Shown here in pieces: positions 45,619 through 57,344 of a DNA stretch of 64,000 nucleotides. The stretch's first letter is position 1. Every line of letters starts with the position of its first letter. The notes beneath the pieces are model-generated. The model saw nothing but the letters and a program-made list of their open reading frames with translations, was not told the DNA's origin and ran no database searches. The position numbers and the translations under genes were made by a program. Origin of the DNA: Cinnamomum chago (Eukaryota > Streptophyta > Magnoliopsida > Laurales > Lauraceae). The stretch covers positions 23,811,001-23,875,000 of the forward strand of contig CP142460.1 in NCBI GenBank assembly GCA_038049695.1. Reading direction: 5' to 3'.

Positions 45619-47058
45619 TATGGAAAACAATCTCCTCCAAAATGTTTCTGAAGAATTATCTCCAGCATTCTTTGGTGGATGTATTCAGTGTCAGATCTCG
45701 GATCTATTTTGAATGAAGACCAGTATGGTTCAGGAAGGCCTGTTGGGTGGTTTTGTTTTGTTTTCCTTTATTGCATTTTTTGTTGGTCTGTTATTTTTTA
45801 ATTACTTTAAAAAAATTATAAAAAAAGTAAAAAATAGAAAGCATGGTTTAATGGTGCAAAGTTACTTATTTCTCATTCCCCTCCCAAACTGTCCAACAGA
45901 CTGGGCATTCTCTACTGTATGGTTGCTCATTTTGGAATATGATGACAACAGGCAGTAATGGGATGATAAAATCTCAAATATAATCATCTCTTGTTTATGC
46001 AATTTAAGTTGGATTTCTTTGATGTTTGGTTTCTTTCCTCAGTAGATTGACCTTCTATTTGGTGGGAAATACTAGAGAACAATACCACTCCTAGCCCGTT
46101 TGGTAATTTTATCGTAAAATAAAGTTGAAGTAAAGCATCAAATCAAGAGAGAATAAAGTATGAGCAGATTATGATGGTATTTTATTTTTAGTTATTTCAT
46201 ATGAAAATTCTTGAATTTTTGTATGGAAAAGTGGAGGTTTTTTTTTTCTTTTTTTTAGTGGAGAAAGGAGGTTGTTTTTTGACTTTTTTTTTAAAGGAGG
46301 GAATTTTGAAAAAGTGTATTTTTGATGTGCCCCTTGTCTGAAAAATAGAGGCTTTACTTGACTTTTACTAAACTAGTAAAGTGCCAAACGGTTGGTAAAC
46401 TAGGCTTTGAAACTCCCATATCTCATAATGCAATACGGATGTGCACTTACATCTTGGATTTAAGGAATTTTTTTTTATCCATGTACAAATCTCCCTTCCG
46501 ATTTTTATTTCTAATTAGGGACATTGATATTTGATTGTTGTTGATATTTTTTTGGCATTGCTTTTTTAGCCTTTTTTTTTAATAGAATTCCTTACTAGAA
46601 TTCTAGTGGTTGGGGTTTTTGAGACATGATGTCAATGTCCCCTTGGCATTTCCAAATCCCTTGTTTCTTTATAAGAATTTATAAATTTCAGCACATGATA
46701 AGTCCAAATTGGCCTTTAGGAATTTAGGAATTCCACCTTGTTTGCATTTTGGTGGAATTCCAAAATGATCGTGCCCTTAGGAGGATTTAGGAATTCCACC
46801 TTGTCTAGAAATTCAAGAATTCCTGGCATTCTAGTAAATGAACAGGCCCTATAAGATTGTTCGCAAAACCTACCTAATCATTGTAAACTACAACGCTCCC
46901 TTTCACTTTGTGTTTTTCTAGCTTCACAACGATTGTCCTAGTCTTCGAGACTTCAGTGAGAAATCTAATTTAAATTGTGGATACAAGACAATTCCTCTAT
47001 GAAAATCTGGTTAATCTCATTAATCATTTTCATAATATACCGCAACAAATTGCACCAT
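45619..47058. other. Anonymous AT-rich sequence with short-element debris
   Basis: No gene recognised. At 46097-46404 the ends CTAGCCCGTTTGGTAATTTTA and TAAAGTGCCAAACGG are roughly inverted, which could mark a degraded small DNA transposon (MITE). At 46570-46865 the word GGAATTTAGGAATTCCACCT recurs and the segment ends ACTAGTAAATGAACAGG-like, another MITE-like pattern. Neither has a clear target duplication. Confidence 0.35.
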
Positions 47059-47180
47059 CAGGGGCGGAACTAGAGGTGGGGACGGGGGGCCATGGTCCTC
47101 CGTGAAATTTCAGAAAATCCCTAAGTTTATTGGGAATTTTAGGAAGAAAATAAAAAAAAGAAAATTGTCTACTTCACAAT
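47059..47180 (+). mobile_element. hAT terminal fragment
   Basis: CAGGGGCGGAACTAG followed by GGGGGGCCATGG is very similar to the inverse of the right end of the hAT at 48046-48940 (CAGGGGCAAACCTAG...GGCCATGG). No matching right end lies before 48046, so this is a broken end of a related element. Confidence 0.6.
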
Positions 47181-48037
47181 CTGATTGAGAATGAGAACTT
47201 GGTGGAGACAATCAAGAAATCTTCAGCCTTGCATCCCACAATCCTGTATTTTTTTTTGGATGTTTTTTATTGGCTGAGAGCCCAGGAATTTTCGCTAGCT
47301 AATGTTACATCTTCCAAAAGGAATGAGACGGCTATTGTGATATTCTGGATTTGGAAGCATTTTATTTGGTGATTTTTCTTTATTTTTAATACTTATTGGA
47401 CAGGTTACTTTTGATTAACTTTGGAAGTACATCACATTGTAGCTGGGCAACATTTCACAATTTAATGAACTCTTAGTAAAATATGAGGATTAAGGAATTA
47501 TCTATAATTACAGTGGTAACAATTTATAATGGATGTAGCCCTTTTCATACGAGGGACATGAATGTTTTTTACTTGAGCATCTGTCTAGTTATTAATTCCC
47601 AGAGGTGCTGGTGAAAACTAGTTGAAACTTCAGCATGGGCTCATGATATATGCATTTGGCAAATTCGATTTGATCAATGAATAAACTTTGCTCCAGCAGG
47701 TATACCCACATCCCAAAGGGATTTATGCCTAGGCTATTTGACCTTATTCCAAAGATTCTAGAGAGTGATTTTGAAAGTAACATTCTATACTCATTTCAAA
47801 ATAGTAGGTTGGTTGAGAGCAAAGGCAAACTTGATACCTAGTCCCTTAAAGAAATAGGATGACAAATGACATCCCAAGCAGTAGGATTAAATAATGACCT
47901 GTATGCCAAGAGTTCCAAAAGAAATCCGTCATATATTTTTCTATCCTGTTGCACTGGTTTTTGGAGAAAAAAGCAATAATTGCCCAAAAACTATGGAAGG
48001 CTATGATGCCCAGATACGGCATGGACACAGCAAGGAC
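47181..48037. other. Sequence with no recognised gene
   Basis: AT-rich, no conserved frame and no repeat recognised. The last part (48010-48037) contains GATACGGCATGGACACAGC, a phrase that recurs right of the hAT at 48945. Confidence 0.4.
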
Positions 48038-48045
48038 ATGCCATG

Positions 48046-48940
48046 CAGGGGCAGAACCAGGAAATTTTTTTTTTTTGGGCGGGGGGGTGGGGGGGGGGGG
48101 GGGGGGGGGGGGGCAGGCAAAGAAAAAAAAATACTATAAACAAAGTTGCAATGTAAAATAATTTATAAAAGAGAAAGTGGACTTGTCATTCTTCTTCTTT
48201 ATTCATGCCTTAAGGTTTGCTGGGTAAACGTCGTGGAAAAGGAAACGGTCTGCAGAATCGATTCCCTACCACCCTAGGTGGGAAGCACAGATTCACGCCA
48301 TCTTAGAATTGAAGCACAAACGGAGGGGAAAATCGAGACATTTCATCGCTGCACCAAACGTATACCGGCGCCTTGCTTCCTCTTTCCACGACAAACTTCT
48401 CTATGCAAAGCCATAGGTTTCCTATTCTACAACTTTGGTTTCCGACGGGGTTAGATGGGATTTTCGGAACCTCTCTAGCAAGGAGCGATAATGTAAAATT
48501 CCAAAATCTCCTACATTTTCGCCGCTGCACCAAATAAGAAGAAGAAAGCTCTAGATTTTAACCATTTTCCGTTGAAACGTCGCTTGCACAAACAAAATTT
48601 TAAAGTCTCTAAGATGTGCTTTCTCCTCTTCCTCTCTTGGATCATAAGATTTGGGACAAGTGTAGATGGTTAGAATGAATATTAAAAAAGTCTCTTCCCT
48701 AACTTCATTAAGCCTTGTTTATTTGTTCTTATTTTCTTCATTTCCTTTCCTTAATTTCTTTTCATTTCAAGTTTTTCTTAAAATTTGTAATTCTTTTATT
48801 TCCTTTTTTCTAAGAGTCAAACCATGTCAGATCATGTTAAAAGAGCCATAAATAATGGGGGGCCAAAGCAAGCTTCTTAGAGAAGATTATGAAGTATGGG
48901 GGGGCCATGGCCCCTGCCAACCCCCCTAGGTTTGCCCCTG
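48046..48940. mobile_element. Non-autonomous hAT, 0.9 kb
   Basis: The ends CAGGGGCAGAACCAG and CTAGGTTTGCCCCTG form an imperfect terminal inverted repeat. The flanks ATGCCATG (48038-48045) and ACGCCATG (48941-48948) are an 8-bp duplication with one change, as expected for hAT. No transposase is present. The interior begins with a T tract and a long G tract and is otherwise unremarkable. Confidence 0.82.
48074..48116 (+). repeat. Long G tract
   Basis: About 38 G in 43 bases, with an uninterrupted run of over twenty. It could form a G-quadruplex. It could also be partly an assembly or slippage artefact, since such runs are hard to sequence. Confidence 0.85.
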
Positions 48941-48948
48941 ACGCCATG

Positions 48949-49562
48949 GACACAGCAATGACACGGATTTTACACATAAAAAATGAAGTATCGGATACAC
49001 TATGAAACGATACATTGCCCATTTTAAAGTATCTGTGTATCATAAATGGAAGGTATATAAAGTAAAATATAATCAGCTCCAATCGACTTGCATACGAAAG
49101 GATCTTGGACTCCCACCCTGGAAGTCTCATTTTGAACTTATCTAAAAGAGGAAGACAATCCCTATGAGGTAGCCACAAGATGAATGATATTTAAATAATT
49201 TTCTTTATTTTATTTTGTTTGAGAGTTAGAATTACCGCAAAGTACATGAATTTGATGTTCGAGATTGTGTTTAAGATTCTGTCTTGATGTAATAATATAA
49301 ATAATCAATTTGGTGATTGGAAACTCATAGCTTTTGATTCTGTAGAAATATTGTTATCTTATTGATTTCACACCTAACCTAGGGGATCATGCGAAATTTG
49401 AAGTTAGAGAAAGAATTCAGGAATACCTCAATCATGTTTAAGGTAAGGTATCATATTCTTGATTTCTGTATCTCTGAATATGGGGTTATTTTCTTGAATC
49501 TTGGTTGGTGGATACTAAGAGTGAGTCTAAAAGGAGTGTATCAAGTTGATAAGTACTCTTAA
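48949..49562. other. Sequence with no recognised gene
   Basis: AT-rich, no conserved frame. It begins with a GACACAGCAATGACACGG phrase and runs to the LTR fragment at 49563. Confidence 0.4.
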
Positions 49563-49877
49563 TGTAAGACTCCGATCCTAATTACGTTGGCTTAAACATT
49601 AATTAATTATAATTAAGGTTAACCAATTATGTTTAGTTGTTAGTTAGGCGGGTCTAGATGGTCATTAATTAGTTTGATATGTTAGAGGAGAAATTGGAAT
49701 TAGATTAGAGGGTCATTGAACCGTTTGATGCATAGTTATCATTTTGGAAAAAGTCGAGATTCTTACTGTACCTCAAAAGTAAGTGGAGCATAGGCCATTA
49801 CACACACACACACACATAGAATATGATATATTAGCCAAATCGTAAAAAACAACCATCTTACTCTTACTCTGTGTCAC
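49563..49877 (-). mobile_element. Del/Tekay-like LTR fragment, inverted
   Basis: The start TGTAAGACTCCGATCCTAATTA and following ATTAATTA-rich sequence look like the reverse of the right end of the LTR at 49920-52753 (GATTAAATCGGG...GGTGTTACA). It may end at GTGTCACA (49877), the inverse of TGTGACAC at 49920. If so it is an internally deleted LTR in opposite orientation. No duplication found. Confidence 0.4.
49800..49816. repeat. (CA)n microsatellite
   Basis: Eight CA units in sequence. Confidence 0.9.
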
Positions 49878-49919
49878 ATCATGGTCCAGAGATTACCTGG
49901 CCAAGGGTAATCCCCGAGG

Positions 49920-52753
49920 TGTGACACACCTACTCTCGTGAAATCCGCACCTATCTCGGGTCAATTACGAATTCGCGAAGGATAACATTCCACTTTCCAC
50001 ATGTGAGACTTGCTCACTGACACATGTCTCTTTACATTTAATGCGGAAGCACATACAATAGTATTCTTTTCATAGGTATCACATCATGACCAGTCCCGTA
50101 ATGTTCAATATGTTTCCACAAAAGATGATTTCATTTACTAACAAGTAGAGATCACAAAGCATACCCTACCCAATTAACAAAAGTGTATACATAACTTTCC
50201 CCATATTTATCCACAACTACGAAATGATTTACATAACTATGAAAAATTCTTACTTACTTTCCCCAAAACATAATCCCAAATATCTCATGTGACGGCCTCC
50301 GAAAAACGGGAACTAGACGGTACCCTCGGTTGTCCATTCCTCTAGTTTGGAGGAACCTCTGCAGTCTCATCCTCTTCCTCCAGGGCCTCCTCATGGCCGA
50401 GAGCGATATCTGCGTATGTGAAATCAATAGATAGCATCGTGAATATGACAATCCAACAAAGTATAAGCAGTAAATAATTAACATGTGTTGTATCAAAGTA
50501 TAGTAATTCACAATTGATTACAAGAGGTCAATAATAGTATACTAGGCAATTATGCATTTCTGAATTAATTAACATGCTTCTGAATAAAAAAAAATGATAA
50601 CTATACTATACTAGTTGGTTACTACATTGGCTCTATTCTCCCCATTGGAGAGCAATTTGTGTTAGGATGTCACCAGTGACCCATCCAAAGGTCCTCCTAC
50701 CTACTCGATTCTGGAGTTCTGGTGCTCTAAATGACCTACTGTAGTGGTCTCGATTATTAAACCAAGCTTATCCCCATCGGGTATCGCAAAGTCGAAGCTA
50801 AGTAGTGCCGAACCTTTCGAATCAGTTATTAGAACTTAAGGAATATAATTCAACTCTATTCTACTCATTTTGTATCAATCCAATTCGACTCAAATCTTAC
50901 TTAGTTCCTGCCAAATCAATTACTTTCAAATTATCAGGACATAAGAATAAGTCACTCTTGAGTAGCAAGATAACTCGAGACATATAAAGCAATTATGTTT
51001 AAAGATTTGAGGACAAGAATAGCGGTTCAATATGCAATGCAATTCAATTAAAAGAGTCAATGTATTTTACTATACAACACGAATATAATTATCTACCATC
51101 TCTAACCACCCATTTCGATGTAGTTTTAGGTACTTCGGTATACGGGCTATCTTTAATTTGATATCACGTTGTATACGAGAGATACACTGAGTCCCCTAAA
51201 CCAACACCCATGGTTAGGTGCTAGACAAATTGGATAAGACACATGAACAATCTTAACCTCTAAAGACACATGAACAATCTTAACATGAACAATCCAATGT
51301 TTGAGTTTGAATGTGATTATAATTCCCAATGGGCCTCTTAAATGGTTAAGGTTCCATTCTAATAGCCTTACATGATCTTTTTCATATCGAACAACCCTAT
51401 TAGTCTGGTGTGTGCGTGTCATAATATCCTCAGGGTTAACTATTAAGGATTTTAGGCATTTGTGAATAGGTATGACCTCCCCTTTTTAATTAAAAAGGAG
51501 ACCTCTAACAGGGGTCAGGTCAGCTCGAGCGTACCCCAGAGGCTTTCCCACTCTAGCGGATCAAATGGCTGCTCGAGTTGGCACGAGAAACCTCCATCTT
51601 CAAGTTTTCAGGAACTTGTCCGCTCGAACCGACCTTCAGGTGCGCTCGAGCGCCCAATACAAAATTCAAACTCAGAATTATACAGATTCATTTCTCCTTC
51701 CAATTGGTACTTACATTGGATCCTCCTGTTCTACCCCCCACAATTCCACATTCGGCTCACCCTAAAGAGTTAATATCATTACTCAAGTCTCTAACCTCAT
51801 TCTCCTTCCATTCAATAAAGAAAACCCATTTCAATTATAAAAGCCAACACATAAATTGAGGCTAAATTGAGCAATCTCATAGAATATCCTAGATCAATCA
51901 CGAATTAAACAACATGGATGAATTAATTTTGCTTATACTTACCTTAATTGAAGCTTTGAAACCCTCTTTTCTCTTCTCTTGGCTCAAATGCAAGAAAACC
52001 CCTAAATCACAAACCCTAATCATAGGAATCGTGTCAAATTGACTATGAGACTGCATGCATGTAAAGGAAAGGAGTCTCCTTAACTCTATTACAAAACTCA
52101 ATTCTAAGATAGTAATGAGATTCTCACCTAAGATAAGCAATTAGAGAGGTGAGGAAGAAGCTCTTCCAAAATTATGGAGATGGAGTGGTAGAGGAGAAGA
52201 CGGTGAAGCTCATCTTTCCATTCAATTGCACATGCAAAGGTCATCTTGAAGATTTGAGAAGCGAGAAGGAAGGAAGGAGATGAGAAGTAGTTCTCTTTCT
52301 TGCCAAGGAGCTGGAACAATAGTTTGAGAATGGGTTTTAATGCTTTTAAGAGAGAAATTTTCTCATTTAATAAGAAAACCCAAAATTTTCCATGTATTTA
52401 CAATTAGAGTCAATTGCTTATCTACTTAGCTAAATTGAGGTCTAATGAAGCAGAGTCAAATATGAAAATCGACGTATTCGTCGAGATATAAGCGATGATG
52501 CCAATATGACATGCATATGATTCAAAATTAAAAAACCTAAAATTATGAAAAAGTCCCTCATTCTACCCAATCGAGTCAAACCTGGTCTAAACTACATATC
52601 CATGACCCATGATCCAACCCAATAGCCTAAATAAGGCCTCCTAAGGTTAAAGAAACTTAATTAACAACTAAATGCAATTAGATTCAATAAAACCTAATCA
52701 TCTAGTATTAATCAAGATTAAATCGGGTCGGGATGTTAGGTCGGGGTGTTACA
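49920..52753 (+). mobile_element. Del/Tekay-like LTR
   Basis: The 2834-base unit begins TGTGACACACC and ends GGTCGGGGTGTTACA. It shares with the solo LTR at 16543 the GCGGAAGC word about 140 bases in, the length and the G-rich end, and likewise lacks coding sequence. No 5-bp target duplication is visible (CGAGG left, CTATG right), so one end may be misjudged or lost. Words around CTCGAG/GCTCGAGC cluster at 51515-51655. Confidence 0.55.
51515..51655. repeat. GCTCGAGC palindrome cluster in LTR
   Basis: CAGCTCGAGCG, CTGCTCGAG, CCGCTCGAACC and GCGCTCGAGCG occur within 140 bases of the LTR. This is the fourth element in the window with such a cluster, each with its own core word. Confidence 0.65.
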
Positions 52754-53570
52754 CTATGCATCCTACTCTTCTTTTCCATCATAACGATGGCTCTTTCTCT
52801 CTCTCATTCATAGACACTGGTATATGTACACACATATACTGCCACGAACTCATTGAATTATCTAAATCCTAAAACGGGACAAACCTAGATCTACGGTCAA
52901 GTTTTGTATCCCTAGCCGGGCTGGAGATGGATCATAATCTCTGACTATTATGGAACTCATGCCCTTCTCAGGTTTTAGCTTTTATCAAATGGACTTATCT
53001 CGCAATAGCCCTTATCATGTTCTGATTTGGAGCCCTAAATCCATAGTAGTTCTACACTTTTTTATTTTTGGTACAAATAATAGTTCTAAACTTGGGACCA
53101 TACAAGTTCATCCCTAATATGGCTCATAGATAGCCCTAACTACAAGGACTCACAACTTTAAAGCACTTTCAAGAGAGGAAAAAAGAAGGGTAGAGATCCC
53201 TGAGTAACGCGTTATAAAGTATCTAGTACACCACATTAATGTTTAAGGCCTAAAATCCTTTGCACAGGGGATTAATTCAGGTGGTGGTCCCTAAGCATGT
53301 TACATTAGATTTTTTATGACTTATTTGCCCTTCTAACCGTTTCAATGGGCGTCATGCAATTTGAACCTAGTTTTTAGCTCCAACTCATTGTCTTTCCCGT
53401 ATTATTTTCCAATTTAAATGTAGTAAGATGAGTTTTCGATCAAATTTTAAATTTTAAATTGGAGGGAACAACAATTGATGGGATTTTTCCTAATGTGGCT
53501 TGCTTGGTGCTGCTTTTTTTTTCTGTGTCCTCTTCCCTCCTTTGGTTGCTTTTGGCTATCCATATACATA
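52754..53570. other. Sequence with no recognised gene
   Basis: Anonymous. A short stretch near 52970-53010 (FYQMDLS-like) is faintly reminiscent of Gypsy RT but too short to claim. Confidence 0.35.
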
Positions 53571-53574
53571 TACA

Positions 53575-53849
53575 ACTCAGATAAATTGATATCAAACTCA
53601 TCCCAGTTCAAAGCAAAGTCAAATAAAATCATAACAAATTCATTTAAATTCACTTCAAACACAGATAATTTCATATTAGATTCAAATAATTTTTTATCAA
53701 AGCTAGATAAATTCAAACCAAATCTAGTCAAACAAAACCAAATCTAGTCAGATAATCTCATATTGAAGTGACATAACTTTTTTTCAAATTAGTTATGATT
53801 TCAAACACAGATAAATTCATATAAACTCATGCCAAAGTCAGATAAGTCC
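53575..53849. repeat. 21-bp degenerate minisatellite, left part
   Basis: Units of the form TCATATCAAACTCAGATAAAT recur with about 21-base spacing and many substitutions. The array resumes at 58237 after CACTA 2. As 21 is a multiple of three, a heptad-like frame (DKFxSNx) stays open on the plus strand. Confidence 0.8.
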
Positions 53850-53867
53850 CACTACAACAACTGCACA

Positions 53868-54925
53868 TTTCCCGACACTATTTGCCGACGCAGTGAAAAT
53901 TTGTGTTGGTGAAAGTCTTATTCCCAATGCATATTTGGATTGCATTGGCAAAAGTCACAGAAATTGTTGCTTTTACCGACGCAAGTAAGACCGCATTGGC
54001 AAAAGTTGTCGAAACCACATTGGCGCCAGTAAAAAAATCCCCCCAAAAGAGAGGAAAAGTTTTGCCAATGCGTGTTTTTCTAATGGTGATGCAATAATGC
54101 GTTGGCATTTATCTTACCTACTAGCGACGCACATGTATGCATTGGGAAAGCTCTGAGTTTTTCTTTGCACCATTGCCAACGCAGTTGCTACGTCCGCAAA
54201 GCCCAATTTACGACAAACTTACCTTTCTCAACACTATTTTTCAACGCAGTAAAAATATCTGCGTCGGCAAAAGTCACAGAGAATCACTACTTTTATCGAC
54301 GCAAGTAAGACCGCGTTGGCAAAAGCTATGGAAAACCTTTCCCGACACTATTTGCCGACGCAGTGAAAATTCGAGTTGGTAAAAGTCTTATTTCCGATGC
54401 ATATTTGGATTGCGTTGTCAAAAGTCATAGAAAATTGCTACTTTTACCAATGCAAGTAAGACTGCGTTGGCAAAAGCTGTGGAAACCACATTGGCGCCAA
54501 CAAAAAATCCCCCCAAAAGAGATAGAAAGTTTTGCCAACGAGTGTTTTTCTAATGGCAACGTCATAATGCGTTTGCAATTATCTTGCCTACTGGCGCCGC
54601 ACAGGTGTGCGTTAGGAAAGCTCTGAGTTTTTATTCGTACGATTGCCAACGTATGAGTTGCGTCCCCAAAACCCCATTTATGACAAACTTACCTTTCCCG
54701 ACACTATTTTTCAACGTCGTGAAAAATTATGTTGGTAAAAGTCACAGAGAATTACTACTTTTACCGACGCAAATAAGACCGTGTTGGCAAAAGCTGTGGA
54801 AAACCATTTCGAACACTATTTTCCGACGCAGTGAAAATATGCGTTGGCAAAAGTCACAGAGAATTGCTACTTGGACCGACGCAAGACCGCGTTGGCAAAA
54901 GCTGTGGAAAACACATTGCCGCTTT
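53868..54925. repeat. Left subterminal repeats of CACTA 2
   Basis: A block of about 450-470 bases beginning CCCGACACTATTTGCCGACG at 53870 is repeated from 54340 and again in part from 54700. Each block contains several GCGTTGGCAAAAG words. Copies are about 85-90% alike by eye. Confidence 0.8.
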
Positions 54926-56002
54926 CATGTGTTTTTTTCGAAAAAAAAAAAAACACTTATGGGGGTAACTTCAAAGGCTTCTAGAGGAGTATGCTGGGAA
55001 CTTTTTTTAGTGGGGCCCACTCGTGCCCATATATGGATAATCAGAGTCATTCAAAATGATCAACTTACTTATTTTTTAGGCATCCCATTTTTTTGGTTTA
55101 GAATTGAGTTGGTCCCACCGTAAGATTGACCACACAAAAAAACAAGGCTAAAAAATGTTGTTTTGTTAACTTTTCTTTTTTTGTGTTCAATCGTACGGTG
55201 ACATAACCTCCATTTAAAATGAGATTTGACGATACTTTAAATGTATGGAGTGCTCATTCTGAACAGCTTTGATTATTCATCAATGGTTGGACCCACATAT
55301 AAGGAAATCCTCACTCAATTTGAAAAAAGCACATAAGGCTTGTATTTTGAGCCTGTAAGCGACTCAAAAACCTAATAAAAATCCCAGCCCGTCCTTTCTC
55401 CAAATCTACCATATCCTCAATTGTTTCCCTCTCTCCTTGATCTTCCTCCCCGACATCGACATTGGTGTACAGCGCATGGCGCATCGTTGTCCCTCTCTCC
55501 TAAGAGGTATTCTTTCATCTTTCTTGATCCTTGCCTCTCTCTCTCTCTCATTCTCTCTCACTATCTCTCATGTGCCAAATCATGCCTGGCTTTTTTTTTT
55601 AATTTTTAATTTTTAGTTTTTAAGTTTTGGCTGGTTGGGAGCAAGTGGTTTTTGTTTGGTTGGATTGCAGGTTAACGTGGGTGCAATATCTGATGGTACC
55701 ATTTTTACATTCTTTTTTGGAAGGTGGGCCCATATTCATGCGATTTGTTACAGTAGGCCCATATCTTATTGACAATTAGGGCTAGGCCCAGCACAGCCTG
55801 TGCAACATCGACACCCTGCTCTGCATTGCCTGTCCATTGACCAGGCTGGTCCGGGCCACAGCTTGTAGACAGGTGTTCCAGGCCCGGCCCAATTTTCACC
55901 CCTAGTTCCCAAGACTCGATCCCACAACTCACCTGCTGAAACTCTCACTTTGGAGTTTGGAAATCTCTTCTTGCTGAAAACTAGAGCCGACTCATATCCC
56001 TT
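54926..56002. other. CACTA 2 interior, leader-like, no gene identified
   Basis: CT-rich tracts near 55400-55560 (CTCTCTCTCT) and several splice-like motifs suggest a captured 5' end of a plant gene, but I find no conserved protein. Confidence 0.35.
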
Positions 56003-57344
56003 GACTGCAAGAAAATGTACTTTTAGCGTCGAAGTTATACCCGCGGCCAATCAAATAAGACGCTATAAGACAATATTACCACTCAAATAAGACGATCGCT
56101 GGCCTCTAATGCAAACACTATTAAGACGATATTGCCATCAGTCTCTACTCTCTTCCTCATCGATCCCTCTCTCGCTCTCTCCCTGCTCACGCCATCAGTC
56201 TTTGCTCACGCATCATTCTCTTTGCTCAATGCCGAAAGAGATCCCTCTCTTGCTCTCTCCTTACTCACGCCATCCCTCTTTGCTCTCTCCCTGCTCACGC
56301 ATCCCTCTCTTCCTCATCGATTTTCCTCATCGAGTAAATACTCCTCGTTGGATATAAAGCAACGAAGATCGGCCCCCAAAAAAATGCTCTATCATTTAGG
56401 GTTTTCTCTCGAGCTCTTCGTCTTTCATTTCAGGTATGCATTCTATGCTACTCGATCGCATCTCATTGCTCATCCTTTCAACGATAGATTCAGGTTTTCG
56501 TTCTTTCTCTAATTTCTATTGCTGCAGATCGATTTCCCACATTGTTTGATTCGTATGCCTAGGGTATTTTGTGTAAATCTCGTTGAAAAGCTCTGTCAAG
56601 ATCTGTCAATCTTCGAGCTATATGTGTAATGAAATTAGCTTTTCCTATTACACTGTAAAGACCAAAGTGCATGTGAGCACATTGGTGAGTGCGCACCTTT
56701 TTATATGTGTTCATGAACTTTCTGGCATTTGCAGGGAAGGAGGAAATGTTACCCATTCCTGAAGGTATTTGATCAAATGATGCTTTATTACCAAAGGATA
56801 TAGGCAATTCCATTCAGACCGATCTCTCAAAGGTTCGAACCCATTTTGTATCTTCTGATCACTTGTGATATGTTTTTTTTTTTGTTTCCTCATTGATTTT
56901 ACATTTGATTGTTAAAGTCTTGAGCCCAGATAACCTGAATAGGTAACTGAGCAATAAAAATTGTCCTGACCTATTCTTATTATTTCCAACTCAAAACATA
57001 TAATCTTTGAGATCTTCAGTGGCCAGATATATATCGAGTCATCTCAAATCAAACTCTAGATTGCCACATCTCATCCATGTTCCATAGATTCTCTTCCATG
57101 CCATCAACCCAATTAATCTCAGACATTGTGGTTGGATTCAACGATTGTAAGTCATTGAAACCGTCGCAAATACTCTCTCCAATTGCCATGCTGCAGTCTT
57201 TAGTGTAGCTAATCTTTCTGCGACCCCATTATTTGCGACCCCTTTGCGACGCTTAGTTTTTTGCGTCGCAATTACATATTGCGACGCTTTTTATGTTATC
57301 TACGACGCTTTTTCGCATCGCAAAAAAGCTAATTTGTAGTAGTG
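56003..57344. mobile_element. Possible nested CACTA-like fragment
   Basis: The right end AGCTAATTTGTAGTAGTG (inverse CACTACTACAAATTAGC) closes a run of GCGACGCTTTTT words at 57200-57330. A weaker left candidate is ACTGCAAGAAAATGTAC at 56004. The two ends do not match well and there is no 3-bp duplication, so these may be ends of two different elements. Confidence 0.3.
56735..56832 (+). pseudogene. Exon-like fragment in CACTA 2, unidentified
   Basis: After acceptor CTGGCATTTGCAG comes KEEMLPIPEGI, a stop, then SNDALLPKDIGNSIQTDLSK up to a donor-like AAAG/GTTCG. The protein-like flow on both sides of the stop suggests a captured host exon. I do not recognise the gene. Further left, 56380-56440 has ATG-bearing leader-like sequence and a donor (TTTCAG/GTATGC) on the same strand. 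Confidence 0.35.

Noticed and set aside
46097-46865. Two MITE-like segments with inverted ends
   Set aside because: The inverted ends are weak and no target duplication is seen; mentioned only as debris.
47894-48161. Gly-rich frames over the G tract
   Set aside because: Pure translation of poly-G.
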